A stretch of DNA of 26,545 nt from DASPXK01 sp035637315 (GCA_035637315.1 DASPXK010000295.1:1-26545), one strand, 5' to 3'. Shown: positions 8,731 to 17,349, counted from the stretch's first letter. A program made the numbers and translations. Notes: generated from the sequence alone by a model not told the origin.

Positions 8731-9758
8731 AACCGGGCCTCATCTACGTCCTGTACGGCTCGGACCGCTTTACCCGCGACGAGCAGGTCCGCGGACTGAA
8801 GCGCCGCATGCTGGCCGAGCCATGCGGCGAGTACAACCTGTCCGAGCTGTCGGGCAGAGAGTTCGGTGTCGCCGACGTTCGGGCGGTGGCCGATACGCTG
8901 CCATTCATGGCCGAGCGTCGGCTCGTCGTGGTCGAGGGTCTGATCGGCCGGCTGGCTGGCTCGGCGAGGTCAGCTGGACGACGCGGCCGGGCAGCCCGAA
9001 CCGCCGAGCCTGGCCAGCCCGAGACGGCCGATCAGGCCGCGTCGTTGCGGGAGCTGCTGCGCTACCTGTCGATCGTGCCCCCGACTACCGCGCTCGTGTT
9101 CGTCGAGGACCAGCTAGACCCGGCCTTGGTGGCCGACCACATCTCGGCCGAGCGGGCCCACATCCGGGCGTACGAGCGCCCACGCCCGTACGAGCTGGTC
9201 AGGTGGATCGAGCGACGCGTGAGACATCACGGCGGCAGGATGGAATTGGCGGCCGCGCGCCAGCTCGCCCAGCTCGCCCCTGAGGATCTGGGTTTGCTCG
9301 ACAACGAGGTCCGCAAGCTGGTGACCTACGCGGACGGCCGCGCGATCAACGTAGAGGATGTCGAGCTGCTCGCCGCCACGCCCGACGTGACGGTGTTCCG
9401 TCTGATCGACGCCATCGCCGATGGCGAGCGCGGGCGGGCCCTGGCGCTGTTGCGGTCCAACTTCCAGCGTGGCGAGCGACCCGAGGCGATCCTGCCGCAG
9501 ATCGGCCTGGCGTTCAGGCGCCTCGTCCAGGCCCGGGAGCTGCTGGACCACGGCTATTACGGCCTGGAGCTCCAGCGTCAGCTGGGCGTCCATCCGTTTC
9601 AAGCCGAGAAGATCGAGCGCCAGGCGCGTGGCTACCGCGTCGACCAGCTCGAGGCGGCCCTGCAGCTGCTGCTCAAGAGCGATCTGGCCATCAAGACCGG
9701 CGAGGCCGAGCCCGAGCTCGCCCTTGAGCTGTTCATCGCCCACCTGCCCCGGGCATAA
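8727..9758 (+). CDS. holA: DNA polymerase III subunit delta
   Basis: A 343-residue clamp-loader delta subunit, which opens the sliding clamp for replication. It starts IYVLYGSDRFTRDEQVRGLK, the usual holA opening. The mid-protein has FMAERRLVVVEG, LVFVEDQLDP, the LGLLDNEVRKLVTYADGR helix and the collar region ending LLLKSDLAIKTGEAEPELALELFI, all typical of the family. Residues about 77-104 are a low-complexity, Arg/Ala-rich insertion unlike most homologues. The GTG start at 8,727 overlaps the fdhD TGA, so translation is probably coupled. Last gene of the fdhE-fdhD-holA operon. Confidence 0.94.
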   Translation: MKPGLIYVLYGSDRFTRDEQVRGLKRRMLAEPCGEYNLSELSGREFGVADVRAVADTLPFMAERRLVVVEGLIGRLAGSARSAGRRGRAARTAEPGQPETADQAASLRELLRYLSIVPPTTALVFVEDQLDPALVADHISAERAHIRAYERPRPYELVRWIERRVRHHGGRMELAAARQLAQLAPEDLGLLDNEVRKLVTYADGRAINVEDVELLAATPDVTVFRLIDAIADGERGRALALLRSNFQRGERPEAILPQIGLAFRRLVQARELLDHGYYGLELQRQLGVHPFQAEKIERQARGYRVDQLEAALQLLLKSDLAIKTGEAEPELALELFIAHLPRA

Positions 9759-9775
9759 GGGCACGCGCAGCCCTG

Positions 9776-9827
9776 GTAGGGGCGGACCCGCGTGTCCGCC
9801 CGAGGCGCACGCAGGGTGGGCCCCTAC
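9776..9827. terminator. Nested inverted repeat between convergent holA and amidase
   Basis: An outer stem GTAGGGGC (9,776-9,783) pairs with GCCCCTAC at the far end (9,820-9,827). An inner stem GGGCGGAC/GTCCGCCC (9,780-9,787 with 9,794-9,801) is an alternative fold. It lies between convergent genes and overlaps the amidase stop. It may act as a bidirectional terminator, although it also resembles a dispersed repeat. Confidence 0.5.
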
Positions 9828-11173
9828 AGGTCAGGCTGGGCCTGGAAGTCGAATGTCGATTCGCACCAGGCCGCCGTGCGCAACAGGCGACGCTCAGCGA
9901 ATCTAGACCCCACGAGCTGGGCGCCGAACGGGAGACCATCCGCGCTCAGGCCGCTGGGCAGGCTGATCGAGGGCAGGCCCATGAGCGACCACGGGGCCTG
10001 GAACGACGGGTCGCCGGTCGTGTCGGGGGCTGGCGCAACGTTTGAGGCGGTCGGCAACAGCAGGCCGTCGAGGCCGTCGAACAGCGGCTCGATAGCCTGG
10101 CGCAGTCGGCGCCGCAACCGCTGGGCGTGTAGGTAGGCTGGGGCGGGGATGAGCTGGCCGACCATCGCCTCCGCTCGAATGCGCGGCCTGTACTGGTCGG
10201 CCCACCTGGCGATCCCCAACCTGTGGACGGCCGCGGCCTCGGCCTGCATCGTCACGCGGTGGACGGCCAGAAACAGTTCGACAGAGGCCGGCAGGCGCAG
10301 CTCGCGGACGCTGGCCCCGGCCTCGGCGAGACGCCGAGCGACCCGCTCGCCGTGAGCGCGTACCTCCGATTGGGCCCGTTCCAGGAATTCGGGCAGCAGC
10401 CCGAGGCGGGGCGGCCGGGCGCGGACGCCAAGCGCAGCCCGAAAGTTGGGCACGGCGCGGCGCGCCGAGCCGGGGTCCGCTGGGTCATGCCCGGCGATGG
10501 CCTGAAGCGTCAGCGCCACGTCGGCGACAGATCTCGCGATCGGGCCGACGTGGTCCAGGCTCCAGGCCAGCGGCATCACGTCGCGGCGGCTTACCCGACC
10601 GTAGGTTGGTTTGAGACCGACGACGCCGCAGTAGGCGGCTGGCCTGAGAATCGACCCAGCCGTCTGGCTGCCGATGGCCAGAGGCACCATCCGCGCCGCG
10701 ACAGCCGCCGCCGAGCCGCTGCTCGACCCACCGGGCGTGCGGTCGGCCCGCCAGGGATTCTTGGTGGGCGGCGGGTCGGAGTACGCGAACTGGGTGGTGA
10801 CCGTCTTCCCCAGGACAATCGCGCCCGCTGCCCGCAGCCTGGCCACGCTCACGGCATCGCGGTCGGGTACGAAGTCGGCGAGGGGCGGGAAGCAGGCCGT
10901 CGTCCGCAGCCCTTTGGTGTAGTAGATGTCCTTGAGCCCGACCGGAACGCCATGCAGCGGGCCGAGCTCGGCGTCGCGCCTGGCGGCCATCTTCTCGGCC
11001 CCGCGGGCCGCGGCCAGCGCGCCCTCGGCGTCCAGTGTTACCCACGCGCACAGCTCGGGCTCCAGGCGCTCGATCCTAGCGAGCAGGGCCTGGACCACCT
11101 CGACCGGCGACAGTTGCCTCCGCCGGATCCGTTCGGCGGCCTCGGTCGCGGTGAGCTCGTGCAGCTCCGCCAT
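9824..11173 (-). CDS. Amidase signature family protein
   Basis: A 449-residue amidase of the Ser-cisSer-Lys class, which hydrolyses or transfers amide groups. The catalytic Lys is K81 in VGLKDIYYTKG, the cis-Ser lies in TPGGSSSGSAAAVAA (residues 147-161), and nucleophile S174 is in GSQTAGSILRPAAYCG. The C-terminal half includes the usual LMGLPSISLPSG segment. The substrate cannot be read. A GatA role is unlikely because gatB is absent and the preceding small gene is the AtzG/GatC-like kind found with amide- or biuret-hydrolysing enzymes. The ATG at 11,173 is 6 bases after that gene's stop. Confidence 0.92.
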   Translation of the reverse strand: MAELHELTATEAAERIRRRQLSPVEVVQALLARIERLEPELCAWVTLDAEGALAAARGAEKMAARRDAELGPLHGVPVGLKDIYYTKGLRTTACFPPLADFVPDRDAVSVARLRAAGAIVLGKTVTTQFAYSDPPPTKNPWRADRTPGGSSSGSAAAVAARMVPLAIGSQTAGSILRPAAYCGVVGLKPTYGRVSRRDVMPLAWSLDHVGPIARSVADVALTLQAIAGHDPADPGSARRAVPNFRAALGVRARPPRLGLLPEFLERAQSEVRAHGERVARRLAEAGASVRELRLPASVELFLAVHRVTMQAEAAAVHRLGIARWADQYRPRIRAEAMVGQLIPAPAYLHAQRLRRRLRQAIEPLFDGLDGLLLPTASNVAPAPDTTGDPSFQAPWSLMGLPSISLPSGLSADGLPFGAQLVGSRFAERRLLRTAAWCESTFDFQAQPDL

Positions 11174-11179
11174 TGCGTC

Positions 11180-11356
11180 TCAGGGCTCGAGGTCGATCGG
11201 CTCGAGCTCTTCTTGGGCGATCAGCCAGAGCGCCGAGGCGGTCGTCTCGAGCGATGCCCGGAGCTCAGGCAGTCGGGCCTCGCCCCACGTCGCTCGGGCG
11301 TCCTCCTCGAGCGCCTGGAGGACCTCGTCCTTCGAGAGATTCGGATCAAAGCGCAT
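11180..11356 (-). CDS. Small AtzG/GatC-like amidase partner
   Basis: A 58-residue mostly helical protein: MRFDPNLSKDEVLQALEED, then LPELRASLETTASALWLIAQEELEPIDLEP. Length, helix-loop-helix layout, acidic C-terminus and position directly before an amidase match the AtzG/GatC type of small subunit, which wraps round the amidase and stabilises it. That role is inferred, since I recognise layout rather than a diagnostic motif. The frame is open to 11,521, but this ATG at 11,356 gives the only part that looks like protein. Confidence 0.72.
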   Translation of the reverse strand: MRFDPNLSKDEVLQALEEDARATWGEARLPELRASLETTASALWLIAQEELEPIDLEP

Positions 11357-11388
11357 CCCAAGTCCCTTCGACTTAGGCCGTCTCTCCG

Positions 11389-11811
11389 CTATGGGGACGA
11401 CGCGGAGAGTCCCGCCCGCCCGAATCTCGCGTCGAACGAGTATCCCTCCGTGAGTCCGGCAGAACGGGCGGTTGCCGCGATGAGCGCGTCGCCGAAGTTG
11501 ACGGCGGACGACGGCCGGCACAGGAGCAAAGCCAGCGCGGCCTCCTCGGAGTCGACGCCGACCCCACGAATGTTCTGCCGTTGGAGCAGGTCGACGAGGG
11601 CGTCCACGACGGCTTCCCGAGCGTAATCATACGGCGCCCGGCGCAGGACGAACACGGCCTCCAAGAGCGCTACCGCTGTGATCCCAAGCGCGGCGTCAGA
11701 TTCGATTAGCGCACGAGCCCGCGCCGCGAGGGCCGGCAGATCGTTCGACAGGTAGCGAACGATAACGCTTGTATCAAGTACTCGAAGCAGCTCGGGAGCT
11801 TTCAGCATCAT
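11389..11811 (-). CDS. VapC-type PIN-domain ribonuclease toxin
   Basis: A 140-residue PIN-domain protein with the acidic site: D13 in VLDTSVIVRYL, E51 in AVALLEAVFVL, D108 in VNFGDALIAA and D127 in SFDARF. PIN toxins cleave RNA with Mg2+ or Mn2+. It follows an AbrB-type antitoxin with an ATGA overlap at 11,808-11,811, so the pair is a VapBC module. The start could be either of two consecutive ATGs. Confidence 0.92.
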   Translation of the reverse strand: MMLKAPELLRVLDTSVIVRYLSNDLPALAARARALIESDAALGITAVALLEAVFVLRRAPYDYAREAVVDALVDLLQRQNIRGVGVDSEEAALALLLCRPSSAVNFGDALIAATARSAGLTEGYSFDARFGRAGLSASSP

Positions 11812-12053
11812 GCCTCCTCGGCAATCGAGTCGGCCGCGCGTTCCCGGGTCGCTTCCCAGTCTTCGGCGGACACGGCCTGCTTCGGCGGCAGCACCCCAAA
11901 AACGGAACGCCGGTGTCGAGGCGGCAGGAAGTACACTTCCAGGTGGTCATCGACAACAACCTGTACGGCTTTCATGCCGGGCTTGACGCTGAGTGCCTCA
12001 CGCGCCCGTCGGTCAATCGTGATCTGCCCTCTTTCGCTTACGTGCGACGCCAT
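11808..12053 (-). CDS. VapB-type AbrB-family antitoxin
   Basis: An 81-residue swapped-hairpin AbrB/MazE DNA-binding protein: SERGQITIDRRAREALSVKP is the classic N-terminal strand-loop motif, followed by a C-terminal toxin-binding tail ending DSIAEEA. It neutralises the adjacent PIN toxin and probably represses the shared promoter. I start at the ATG at 12,053 (MASHVSERG) because the motif follows at once; an ATG at 12,065 adds four residues. TAGAAT at 12,102-12,107 on the minus strand is a possible -10, without a clear -35. Confidence 0.87.
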   Translation of the reverse strand: MASHVSERGQITIDRRAREALSVKPGMKAVQVVVDDHLEVYFLPPRHRRSVFGVLPPKQAVSAEDWEATRERAADSIAEEA

Positions 12054-12240
12054 TCGTTGACCCAACTGGGCCGTTCTCGGCCGAACGTGCCCTCCGTCCG
12101 CATTCTAATTCTGTTTTCGGACGATCCGCCACTGCTCCGCCGAGGCAGCGCTTGAACGGAAATCCGATCATCGCTAAGCTTGGGCGAACGGGCGCGGCGG
12201 CTGACAACCTAAGAATGTTCGCGTTTGGTGAGCGGTTTCG

Positions 12241-13452
12241 GTGCGGATCCGTTCGGTGACTCTGGGTCTGGACGCGGCCTGGCCGCTGGATGCACAAGCC
12301 ATCCAGCACGCTGGGCGGTTTCTGGGCCAGGCCAAGCTCAGGTTCGAGGCGGCCGGAGTCGAGGTACAGACGACTCGCGTGGCGCTCTCACCGTTCGCCG
12401 AGCTGCGGTCTGAGGCTGTCCCGCGCTGGACGCTCGAGATGGCACGCGACCTGGAATCGACCTGTCGCGATGAGGCGGTGGGTTACGTCTCGCTCGGACC
12501 GATTCGCTGGAGTCGACTGCCCGCGAGCGCGGCTAGCGCGCACGCGGAGGCCCTGCCCGAGCTGATCGGCTCGACCGAGATTGTCTCGGCCTCGGTCGAG
12601 ACGGCCTCCGGCGGCGTGCTCTACGGGACGGCGGCTCAAGCGGCCGGCCGAGTCGTGGCCAGGCTGGCGGCCGAGACGGAAATGGGCTTCGGCAACTTCC
12701 GCTTCGGCACGGTATCGGAGTGTCCGCCCGGCATCCCGTTCTTCCCCGCCGCTTACCACGCTGGCGGGCCGCCGCGCTTCTCGCTCGGCCTCGAGGCGGC
12801 CGATCTGGTGCGTTCCGTGTTCGGCCCGCCGGGCGGCCTGGTGGAGCTAGAGCGACGGCTGGGCGAGGCCATGGGCGAGGCGGTCGCCGCGCTCGAGCGC
12901 GAGGCGCTCGCTCTGGAATCCGAGTTTGGGGTGGTCTACGCCGGGGCTGACCTCACCCCGGCCCCCTTCCCATCAGACGACATCAGCGCTGGCGGCATGC
13001 TGGAGGACCTCGGCGCCGACGCCGTTGGCGCCGTTGGCACGCTGGCCGCCGCGGCCGCGCTCACGCGGATGATCAAGGCGCTGCCATTGAAACAGGCCGG
13101 ATTCTCCGGACTGATGCTGCCCGTCCTGGAAGACTCAGTCCTGGCCGCGCGCGCCTCTGAGGGGCTTCTATCCTGGGCCGAGCTGCTGCTCTATTCCGCT
13201 GTCTGTGGGACCGGGCTGGACACCGTGCCTTTGCCAGGCGACGCGTCAGAGGAAGAGCTGGCTGGGATCGCCCTGGACGTCGCGTCGCTGGCCGTAACGC
13301 TGGGCAAGCCGCTGACTTGCCGGCTCTTGCCGGTCCCGGGCAAACGAGCCGGCGAGATGACCGACTACGACTTCCCGTATTTTGCCAACGCCCGTGTGCT
13401 CTCTTTGAAAGGCCTCGGCTGTAGTCGCTTGTTCGCCCGGCTGGCTTTCTAG
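12241..13452 (+). CDS. DUF711 family protein
   Basis: A 403-residue protein of the DUF711 (UPF0210-related) family, which shares a fold with glycyl-radical-type barrels but has no established reaction. Diagnostic segments are IRSVTLGLDA at the start, GFGNFRFGTVSECPPGIPFFPAAYH, ESEFGVVYAGADLTPAPFP, and the C-terminal SAVCGTGLDTVPLPGD followed by GKPLTCRLLPVPGKRAGE. It starts at a GTG with a poor ribosome site. A small membrane-protein gene follows 15 bases after the stop. The substrate is unknown. Confidence 0.88.
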   Translation: MRIRSVTLGLDAAWPLDAQAIQHAGRFLGQAKLRFEAAGVEVQTTRVALSPFAELRSEAVPRWTLEMARDLESTCRDEAVGYVSLGPIRWSRLPASAASAHAEALPELIGSTEIVSASVETASGGVLYGTAAQAAGRVVARLAAETEMGFGNFRFGTVSECPPGIPFFPAAYHAGGPPRFSLGLEAADLVRSVFGPPGGLVELERRLGEAMGEAVAALEREALALESEFGVVYAGADLTPAPFPSDDISAGGMLEDLGADAVGAVGTLAAAAALTRMIKALPLKQAGFSGLMLPVLEDSVLAARASEGLLSWAELLLYSAVCGTGLDTVPLPGDASEEELAGIALDVASLAVTLGKPLTCRLLPVPGKRAGEMTDYDFPYFANARVLSLKGLGCSRLFARLAF

Positions 13453-13467
13453 GGCACCGGCCAGGCG

Positions 13468-13737
13468 ATGCGCTCCGCCCTATTCCTGACCGTCGCGATC
13501 CTGCTGCTGCTCGGCATCCTCTTCGCCCGCGAGCGCGTCAAGCTCGCGTTCCGAGTCGGCGCCATCCTGTACGCGATCGTACTGGCCTTCCGGTTCATCC
13601 TGTTTGGCAGGATCGACACGGACAACCTGCTCGACCATGTGGCCGTGCTCGCGGTCTTCGGGGCGGCCTGGCTGGCCGTCTGGACGGCGACCGCGGCCGT
13701 CGTTCACTACCGGTCGCGGCGTCCGCCCCACGGCTAG
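13468..13737 (+). CDS. Small membrane protein, unknown function
   Basis: An 89-residue protein with three likely membrane segments: residues 4-20 (LFLTVAILLLLGILFA), about 27-46 (FRVGAILYAIVLAFRFILFG) and 58-80 (AVLAVFGAAWLAVWTATAAVV), with a basic C-terminus. No family is recognised. It closely follows the DUF711 gene and is probably co-transcribed. Codon use resembles its neighbours. Confidence 0.7.
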   Translation: MRSALFLTVAILLLLGILFARERVKLAFRVGAILYAIVLAFRFILFGRIDTDNLLDHVAVLAVFGAAWLAVWTATAAVVHYRSRRPPHG

Positions 13738-13806
13738 GCGCCGGGCATCCAGCACCACCCGTTTGACGTAGCATGTATGAGACCCGTTCTTTGTGGGTTG
13801 GCGTAG

Positions 13807-15222
13807 ATGGCAGACGAGTACGACCTGATCGTGATCGGGGCAGGTTCAGGTGGCCTGTCCGCGGCGCCCCTGGCTGTCAAGCTCGGGGCTCGAGTCGCGC
13901 TCGTCGAGAAGTACCGGCCGGGCGGCGACTGCCTGTACACCGGCTGTGTCCCGAGCAAGGCGCTGATCAAGGTCGCCAGGGTGGCCTGGGACATGCGGCG
14001 CGCCGCCGACTACGGGCTGGAGCCATATCGACCGACGGTTGACCTGGGCCGGGTCACCGCTCACGTCCAGGAAGTCATCGAGCGCGTCTACGAGTTCGAG
14101 AGCGTGGAGGCGCTGGCCGGCCAGGGCATCGACGTCGTCATCGGCGAGGCGCGGTTCCTCGACGCGCACGCCGTCCAGGCCGGCCAGCGGACCCTATCTG
14201 GCAAGCGGTTCATCGTCTGCACGGGCTCCCGCGCGGCCGTGCCACCGGTTCCCGGACTGGCCGACGTCGGATTCCTGACCTACGACGACCTGTTTCACAT
14301 GACCGTGCTGCCGGCGCACTTGCTTGTCCTGGGGGCTGGCCCCATCGGCATGGAGATGGGCCAGACCTTCCGCCGCCTCGGCTCCGAGGTGACGATGTTC
14401 CAGCGCTCGAAGCGGCTGCTGTCCATGGCCGATCCCGATTGCTCTAATGTGCTGGCCGAGATCCTGCGCGACGAGGGAGTGCGCTTTCATCTCGGGACCG
14501 AGCTGGACCGGGTCGAGAGAGTCGACGGGCGAATCGTCGTGAGCGCGGGCGGCGAGCGGGTCGAGGGCGACGCGTTGCTGGTGGCGGCTGGGCGCAAGGC
14601 CAACGTCGAAGGGCTCGATCTCGAGAGGGCGGGCGTCGCCTATGGCCCACGCGGCATCCCCGTCGATAGCTACTTGCGGACCAACCAGGACCACATCTTC
14701 GCCTGCGGCGACGTCCTCGGCGCGCACCAGTTCACTCACTACGCCGCCATGCAGGGCTACGTGGCGGTGCGCAATGCGCTCCTGCCCGGTCGGGGAAACG
14801 GGGTTCTGGAGCACGTGCCGTGGACCATCTTTACCGATCCCGAGGTTGCTCGTGTCGGCCTGACCGAGCCCGAGGCGCGCGAGAGACACGCTCAAGACGT
14901 CCAGGTGACGCGCTGGCCGATCGAGCGGATCGATCGCGCCCAGGCCGAAGAGGACCGCCGCGGTTTCATCAAGGTGGTCCACAAGTCCGGCGGCGAGATG
15001 CTGGGCGCGCACATCGTCGCAGCCCGGGCGGGCGAGATGATCCATGAATTCGTGCTGGCCATGGAGCGAGGCCTCAGTTTTGGCGACCTGAGCGCCGCGA
15101 TGCACGTCTACCCCACGTACTCGATCGGCACTCAGCAGGTCGCCGCCGCGTATCGGGTCGACAGCCTGCTCCACAGCGCCGCCGGTCGGCTGATCACGTC
15201 GGCCGCCCGCTGGACGAGGTGA
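13807..15222 (+). CDS. Mercuric reductase-like/dihydrolipoamide dehydrogenase-family flavoprotein
   Basis: A 471-residue FAD/NAD(P) disulfide oxidoreductase. The FAD dinucleotide fold is at residues 5-35 (DLIVIGAGSGG), the redox cysteines are C42 and C47 in DCLYTGCVPSK, the NAD(P) fold is near 173-200 (LVLGAGPIGMEMG), and the second FAD motif reads DHIFACGDV. H433 lies in HVYPTYSIGTQQ. CLYTGCVPSK and HVYPTYS resemble MerA-like enzymes more than true Lpd. However, the N-terminal metal-binding domain and the C-terminal CC pair of Hg reductase are both missing, and no 2-oxoacid dehydrogenase genes are near. The substrate is therefore undetermined. Confidence 0.92.
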   Translation: MADEYDLIVIGAGSGGLSAAPLAVKLGARVALVEKYRPGGDCLYTGCVPSKALIKVARVAWDMRRAADYGLEPYRPTVDLGRVTAHVQEVIERVYEFESVEALAGQGIDVVIGEARFLDAHAVQAGQRTLSGKRFIVCTGSRAAVPPVPGLADVGFLTYDDLFHMTVLPAHLLVLGAGPIGMEMGQTFRRLGSEVTMFQRSKRLLSMADPDCSNVLAEILRDEGVRFHLGTELDRVERVDGRIVVSAGGERVEGDALLVAAGRKANVEGLDLERAGVAYGPRGIPVDSYLRTNQDHIFACGDVLGAHQFTHYAAMQGYVAVRNALLPGRGNGVLEHVPWTIFTDPEVARVGLTEPEARERHAQDVQVTRWPIERIDRAQAEEDRRGFIKVVHKSGGEMLGAHIVAARAGEMIHEFVLAMERGLSFGDLSAAMHVYPTYSIGTQQVAAAYRVDSLLHSAAGRLITSAARWTR

Positions 15223-15240
15223 GTTGGGGCCTCCAATCCT

Positions 15241-16578
15241 TCACCACCCGAGCGGACGCACGGCTCGCGGGTCGCGGCGGTCCGCGACCCACGTCGCCAG
15301 GGTTGCGCCGTCTGGAGCCGGCAGATCGGGCGCCAGCTCGGCAAGCGGCTCCAGCACGAACAGACGGTCCCACAGCCGGGGGTGGGGGACGGTCAGATCG
15401 GGGCTTGAGATCTGCCGCTCGCCGAAGAGCAGGATGTCGAGGTCGATCGGGCGAGGCCCCCAGCGCGGGCCGGGCTGCCGGCCGAGGGCGCGCTCGATCT
15501 GTTTGAGGCTCGCGAGCAGGTCGAGCGGTCCCAGAGTGGTCTCGGCCTCGAGGACGCTGTTCAAGAAGTCGGGTTGGCCATCCGGCCCGACCGGGCTCGT
15601 CTCGTACAAGCTGGAGCGGCGTATCACGCGGACGCCCGGGCGTTCGGACAGCATGTGGATCGCCGCCGCGAGGTTGGCGGCTCGGTCGCTGAGGTTGGCG
15701 CCGAGACCCAGGTAGACGGGCGTCCACGTCTGAGGGTCCTCGCTCCAGCCTTGGACGATGGCATCGGCCATCCGCACCGCTCGCACGGTCTGCGGAACGT
15801 CGTGCACACGGACGACATCCGCGCCTCCCCCAACGGCCAGGACGGCCGCGGCCAGCGAGCCCTCCAGCCGCTCGCCGACCTGGCGGTCCAGGACCTGGCC
15901 GATGAACCCCTTGCGCGAGGCGCCAATCAGGAGCGGCAGTCCTACCGCGGCGCGCAGCTCCGACAGCCTGCGCAGGACCTCGATCGACCAGGCCGGCCGC
16001 TTGGCGAAGCCCAGGCCCGGGTCTACCACGAGCTGAGTCCGCGGCACGCCCGCCGCCCGAGCACGAGCCACGCTCTGCTGAAGGCCTGACGCGACCCACT
16101 CGACCATGTCGGCCGGGTCTTCTTTACGGCGCTGGCGCCAATGGCCGAGCACGATTGGGGCGCCGGCTTCGGCGGCTACCTCGGCCAGGCGCGGATCGTG
16201 CTCCAGGCCACTTACGTCGTTGACGATGGCCGCGCCGGCCGCCAGGGCGACGCGGGCCACGCGGGCCTTACGCGTGTCGATTGAGATGGGGACCTGCAGT
16301 TCACCCGCCAGCCGCTCGACAGCCGGCAGCGCGCGCGACAATTCGACGTCCTCGGAGATCGATTCGGCGCCCGGGCGGGTACTCTCCCCGCCGAGGTCCA
16401 GTACGTCGGCGCCAGCTGCCGCCATGGCTCGTCCTTGCTGCGCGGCCGCCTCGAGGTCGCCGCCCAGCCCATCGCCCGAGAATGAGTCGGGCGTCAGATT
16501 GATGATGCCCATGACCAGCGTCCGCTGGCCAAGGCGCAGGACGCGGCCGCCGCAGCGGAGCAATCCGGGCTCGAGCAT
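15241..16578 (-). CDS. folP-folK: Bifunctional dihydropteroate synthase / HPPK (FolP-FolK fusion)
   Basis: A 445-residue fusion carrying two consecutive folate-pathway steps in reverse gene order. Residues about 1-275 are dihydropteroate synthase (MGIINLTPDSFS at 23-34, LGGESTRPGAE, ISIDTRKARV, VVDPGLGFAK, IGASRKGF at 218-225). Residues about 287-445 are 6-hydroxymethyl-7,8-dihydropterin pyrophosphokinase (VYLGLGANLSDR, SSLYETSPVG, GPRWGPRPIDLDILL, VPHPRLWDRLFVLEPL). No stop or frame change separates them. The fusion would let the pyrophosphorylated pterin pass from FolK to FolP. folB is not adjacent. ATG at 16,578. Confidence 0.95.
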   Translation of the reverse strand: MLEPGLLRCGGRVLRLGQRTLVMGIINLTPDSFSGDGLGGDLEAAAQQGRAMAAAGADVLDLGGESTRPGAESISEDVELSRALPAVERLAGELQVPISIDTRKARVARVALAAGAAIVNDVSGLEHDPRLAEVAAEAGAPIVLGHWRQRRKEDPADMVEWVASGLQQSVARARAAGVPRTQLVVDPGLGFAKRPAWSIEVLRRLSELRAAVGLPLLIGASRKGFIGQVLDRQVGERLEGSLAAAVLAVGGGADVVRVHDVPQTVRAVRMADAIVQGWSEDPQTWTPVYLGLGANLSDRAANLAAAIHMLSERPGVRVIRRSSLYETSPVGPDGQPDFLNSVLEAETTLGPLDLLASLKQIERALGRQPGPRWGPRPIDLDILLFGERQISSPDLTVPHPRLWDRLFVLEPLAELAPDLPAPDGATLATWVADRRDPRAVRPLGW

Positions 16579-16587
16579 GCTACCAAC

Positions 16588-16670
16588 CTATCCCCCTAGC
16601 CCCCTTCCCTGAAGGCAGGGGGAACTACTCGACGTGCTCCCCCTTCCCTTCCGGGAAGGGGGTCGGGGGG
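16588..16670. repeat. Pair of C/G-tract hairpin repeats
   Basis: Two units of the CCCCCTTCCC type. The second forms a perfect 10-bp stem CCCCCTTCCC / GGGAAGGGGG round TTCC (16,639-16,662), directly after the dienelactone hydrolase stop on the minus strand. It could end that transcript, but has no T-tract. The first is an imperfect version. Confidence 0.75.
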
Positions 16671-16671
16671 G

Positions 16672-17349
16672 TTAGGTCAGCTGCTGCCTGAAGAATGCCA
16701 GCGTGCGGTCCCAGGATTGCTTGGCTGCCGCCTCGTTGTAGACGTCGGCGCGGGTGTCGTTGAAGAACGCGTGCGAGGTGCCGTTGTAGATGTGGAACTC
16801 GACCTGCCTGCCGCCCCCCCGGATCTCGGATTCCAGCGCGCGGGCCTTCTCAGGGCTCGCGAACTCGTCGTGCTCGGCGTAATGGCCCAGGACCGGGCAC
16901 CGCAGCTTGGACAGGTCCGGCTGGGCGCCGGGCAGCACGCCGTAGTAAATGACGCAGGCATCGACCGGAGTGATGGTCGCCAGGAACAGCGACAGCCCGC
17001 CGCCCAGGCAGAAGCCGACCGTGCCGACCTTTTTCGGGTCAGCGGCCGAGCTGTCGCGGAGGTAGGAGACAGCCCCGGACAGGTCTTTGGCGGCCGTGTC
17101 CATCTGCATGCTCATCATCAGCTTGCCCGCCTCGTCGGGCTCCTTGGTCGTCTTGCCCGCGTACAGGTCCGGCGCGAGGGCGACGAAGCCCTCACTGGCG
17201 AAGCGGTCAGCCACATCCTTGATGTGGTCGACGAGCCCCCACCACTCCTGGATCACCACGATACCGGGACCGCGTCCGGAGGCCGGGGTCGCCAGGTAGC
17301 CGTCGGTCTGACGGCCGTTGCTCGGGAACTTGACCATCGTGCCTGCCAT
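16672..17349 (-). CDS. Dienelactone hydrolase family protein
   Basis: A 225-residue alpha/beta hydrolase with the dienelactone hydrolase triad: C114 in VGFCLGGG, D161 in HYAEHDEFA and H193 in GTSHAFFND. The oxyanion-side motif VVIQEWWGL is also typical. Members cleave dienelactones from chlorocatechol degradation, but many bacterial copies act on other esters, and no catabolic genes are nearby. The start at 17,349 is well supported by AAGGAG about 10 bases upstream. No signal peptide, so cytosolic. Confidence 0.94.
   Translation of the reverse strand: MAGTMVKFPSNGRQTDGYLATPASGRGPGIVVIQEWWGLVDHIKDVADRFASEGFVALAPDLYAGKTTKEPDEAGKLMMSMQMDTAAKDLSGAVSYLRDSSAADPKKVGTVGFCLGGGLSLFLATITPVDACVIYYGVLPGAQPDLSKLRCPVLGHYAEHDEFASPEKARALESEIRGGGRQVEFHIYNGTSHAFFNDTRADVYNEAAAKQSWDRTLAFFRQQLT

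Noticed and set aside
10223..11626. 467-codon plus-strand ORF
   Set aside because: Lies opposite the amidase and its partner, and has shadow composition. The amidase has clear catalytic motifs.
13762..13790. TTGACG before the flavoprotein as a promoter
   Set aside because: The only -10-like sequence lies 7 bases away, far too close.
14194..15174. 326-codon minus-strand ORF
   Set aside because: Antisense shadow of the flavoprotein gene.
13807..15222. True mercuric reductase (merA)
   Set aside because: Lacks the N-terminal metal-binding domain and the C-terminal cysteine pair, and no mer genes are nearby.
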